Origin: an uncultured Clostridia bacterium
GTDB lineage: Bacteria; Bacillota; Clostridia; Christensenellales; Borkfalkiaceae
DNA length: 64,000 nt
Assembly: GCA_947628675.1 (NCBI GenBank)
Contig: CANRAR010000004.1
Location: forward strand, 81,790 to 145,789
Direction: 5' to 3'
The translations under genes were made by a program, and so were the position numbers. The notes under the pieces are model-generated. The model was not told where the DNA came from. It made no database searches and was given only the letters and a program-made list of their open reading frames with translations. Numbering within the stretch: position 1 is the stretch's first letter; every line of letters starts with the position of its first letter. Below are positions 63,956-64,000 of this stretch, piece after piece.

Positions 63956-64000
63956 TTGAAAAACTTTTTTACCACCAAGCGCATCTGCCGCGCCGGCGCT
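63956..64000 (+). CDS. queT: Start of a probable queuosine-precursor transporter (partial)
   Basis: Only fifteen codons are in the window (MKNFFTTKRICRAGA), starting at TTG with GAGGTG six bases upstream. The sequence resembles the N-terminus of ECF S-component proteins, and the preQ1 riboswitch directly upstream points to QueT, the S-component that imports queuosine precursors. The rest is beyond the window, so this is inference from the riboswitch plus a few residues. Confidence 0.6.
   Translation, partial: MKNFFTTKRICRAGA

Noticed and set aside
1-64000. tRNA and rRNA genes
   Set aside because: I saw no GGTTCGAAT-type T-arms in a cloverleaf context and no rRNA-like conserved stretches. 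A tRNAscan run would settle it.

Overview
The window looks like chromosome from a high-GC, Gram-positive clostridial anaerobe, probably an uncultured gut lineage. The basis is spmA/spmB, the Firmicutes-type holB-ricT-trmN6-rsmI block, pyruvate phosphate dikinase, a split ferredoxin-rich glutamate synthase, lipobox lipoproteins and BspA-like leucine-rich-repeat surface proteins. Genus-level placement (Christensenellales/Borkfalkiaceae-like) is an impression from the lipoprotein signal peptides and repeat-rich intergenic regions. No rRNA, tRNA, CRISPR array, transposase or prophage was seen. Most housekeeping genes lie on the minus strand in tightly overlapping operons (ATGA/GTGA junctions). Sigma-A promoters are easy to see, nearly all with 17-bp spacers.

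Layout. 0.4-5.4 kb: a five-gene split glutamate synthase operon. 5.8-8.1 kb: comF, two XRE repressors with palindromic operators, and a decayed, repeat-rich stretch. 8.3-11.3 kb: ppx/gppA-maf-mreB operon. 11.5-12.2 kb: split TauE/SafE pair. 12.4-16 kb: a 1211-residue surface protein. 16.4-19.9 kb: serS-exonuclease-rRNA methyltransferase operon, divergent from a CtpE-like P-type ATPase (20.1-22.8 kb). 23.5-25.8 kb: a type II restriction-modification pair (HNH nuclease and m5C methyltransferase), next to a duplicated 3' end of ppdK (26.2-28.8 kb). 29-36 kb: SecB-like chaperone, purine permease, phosphatase, ASCH protein, hydrolase, NlpC/P60 lipoprotein, XRE regulator, histidinol-phosphatase. 36.4-40.9 kb: metG-tatD-radical SAM and rsmA-glutaredoxin. 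41-45.8 kb: two lipoprotein cassettes. 46-50.5 kb: spmA-spmB, glycosyltransferase, O-antigen-ligase-like protein. 50.6-58.3 kb: long greA-lysS...rsmI block. 58.3-60.4 kb: lrp-aminotransferase and a divergent small gene. 60.6-64 kb: AT-rich orphan, second LRR lipoprotein, and at the edge a preQ1 riboswitch with the first codons of a queT-like gene.

The most unusual signal is a roughly 135-142 nt structured 5' leader that begins at the predicted +1 of three lipoprotein genes (about 41.09, 42.95 and 63.67 kb). Each copy has a long 5' stem, a loop carrying GTATCC, a downstream GGATAC able to pair with it, and a terminator-like hairpin. Copy 3 has different stem sequences but the same pairing, so the structure is supported by compensatory change. 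I do not recognise it as a known riboswitch class.

Other points of interest are several families of interspersed GC-rich hairpin repeats, one of which sits in frame inside metG; three genes whose -10 box ends six bases before the start codon (predicted leaderless mRNAs); and a promoter-terminator pair with no ORF (candidate sRNA).
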